Below, in pieces: positions 63,525 through 64,000 of a stretch of DNA of 64,000 nucleotides. The number at the start of each line of letters is the position of its first letter. Positions within the stretch are counted from its first letter, which is position 1. This DNA comes from Marinomonas posidonica IVIA-Po-181 (GTDB lineage: Bacteria > Pseudomonadota > Gammaproteobacteria > Pseudomonadales > Marinomonadaceae), in the NCBI RefSeq assembly GCF_000214215.1, contig NC_015559.1, forward strand, positions 2,529,001 to 2,593,000, written 5' to 3'. The position numbers and the translations under genes were made by a program. The notes under the pieces are model-generated. The model was not told where the DNA came from, ran no database searches, and worked only from the letters and a program-made list of their open reading frames with translations.

Positions 63525-64000
63525 ATGAACGTTGAATCGTCCAACCCAGAAACCATGATGACTGAACCTGCGATAATGTCAGCATTAAGAAATGGCTTAG
63601 GTGTCCTGATTGCTTTGGCAGCCATTGCTTTTGCTGCTGATCTGTTTAGCCGAATTGGGATTGCCATTTATACCGAACAATACCTTGCCGTGGTGTTGGG
63701 AATAAGTCTCTCGCTGGTTTTCCTAAAACCACAAGAAAAGGCCATTCAACGCCTGTGCAATGCTGCTATTGCTGTCATTGGTTTGCTGACCAGCTTGTAT
63801 TTAGCGATACAGTACCCTGATTTAGTTGAGCGCCAAATGGATTTGCCTTTGGATGCATTGGTGATCTCCGCATTGTTGTTTATTTTAGTGTTAGAAGGTT
63901 TAAGACGAGTTGTCGGCATTACCCTCGTCATTGTTGTTTTGTTGTTTATGGGCTTTGCCCTGCTCGGCAGTCACCTTTCCGGCCCTTTGCAAACCCGCGA
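63525..64000 (+). CDS. TRAP transporter fused permease (5' part, truncated by window edge)
   Basis: An open frame runs from ATG 63525 (AAAAGG upstream) to the window end, 158 codons. It encodes an N-terminus with hydrophobic helices (GVLIALAAIAFAADLF, LAVVLGISLSLVFL, AVIGLLTSLYLAI, LVISALLFILVLEGLRRVVG, LVIVVLLFMGFALLG), as in the 4TM part of fused 4TM-12TM TRAP permeases. LEGLRRVVG is a family landmark. It partners the TAXI protein encoded upstream. The rest of the gene lies outside the window. Confidence 0.85.
   Translation, partial: MNVESSNPETMMTEPAIMSALRNGLGVLIALAAIAFAADLFSRIGIAIYTEQYLAVVLGISLSLVFLKPQEKAIQRLCNAAIAVIGLLTSLYLAIQYPDLVERQMDLPLDALVISALLFILVLEGLRRVVGITLVIVVLLFMGFALLGSHLSGPLQTR

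Overview
The window looks like chromosomal DNA of a marine gammaproteobacterium of moderate G+C content. Gene content (three chemoreceptors in 64 kb, SrkA, HemG, DUF1127, MocR and LysR regulators, aromatic catabolism, TRAP transport) fits an Oceanospirillales organism such as Marinomonas. That genus is an inference from gene families, not from a marker gene; no rRNA, tRNA, CRISPR array or insertion sequence was recognised.

Layout. (1) 1-545 is the 5' part of a secreted dienelactone-hydrolase-like gene. (2) 825-9348 is a tightly packed minus-strand operon: two vanillin/salicylaldehyde-type aldehyde dehydrogenases, a coniferyl-alcohol-dehydrogenase-like SDR and a complete LIV-type ABC importer. 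A divergent AraC regulator lies at 9500. It looks like an uptake and oxidation unit for a plant-derived aromatic alcohol or aldehyde. (3) 10773-27000 is mostly housekeeping: two chemoreceptors, ArfB, an orphan HisA of eukaryotic (HIS6) type, lipoproteins, a sigma-54 activator with a degenerate receiver, a KefB/C-like exchanger, HemG, a DASS symporter, a DUF945 protein, a SPOR lipoprotein and a YqaA protein. (4) 27426-34826 is a three-gene glycogen operon. Its first gene encodes a 1041-residue homologue of the alpha/beta subunits of eukaryotic phosphorylase kinase, followed by glgB and glgX. This is the most interesting locus. (5) 34859-44208 holds a chemoreceptor whose sensor-like domain lies C-terminal to the signalling domain, a receiver-TPR protein, SrkA, a RecQ-like helicase, VOC, GIY-YIG, LysE and DUF1127 genes, and a divergent MocR regulator. 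(6) 44275-48164 is a Fec/Fhu-type iron-siderophore ABC operon behind a promoter with a Fur-box-like site. (7) 48340-57780 holds a B3-type metallo-beta-lactamase-fold protein, two LysR regulators, a tannase/feruloyl-esterase-like lipoprotein, a cyclase-FAH-MFS operon with a small overlapping membrane ORF, and a porin. (8) 58196-64000 has a LysR gene divergent from a four-gene set in the order of nagAa-G-H-Ab (salicylate 5-hydroxylase), followed by a TAXI-type TRAP transporter that runs off the right end.

Working together. Regions 2, 7 and 8 suggest a bacterium living on plant or algal phenolics: extracellular ester cleavage, outer-membrane porin, inner-membrane ABC/MFS/TRAP uptake, aldehyde and alcohol oxidation, ring hydroxylation to gentisate, and FAH-type cleavage after ring opening. 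The glycogen operon supplies storage-polymer branching and debranching plus a PhK-like protein of unknown role. Start codons were re-chosen from ribosome-binding sites and overlaps for about a dozen genes, as noted in each entry.
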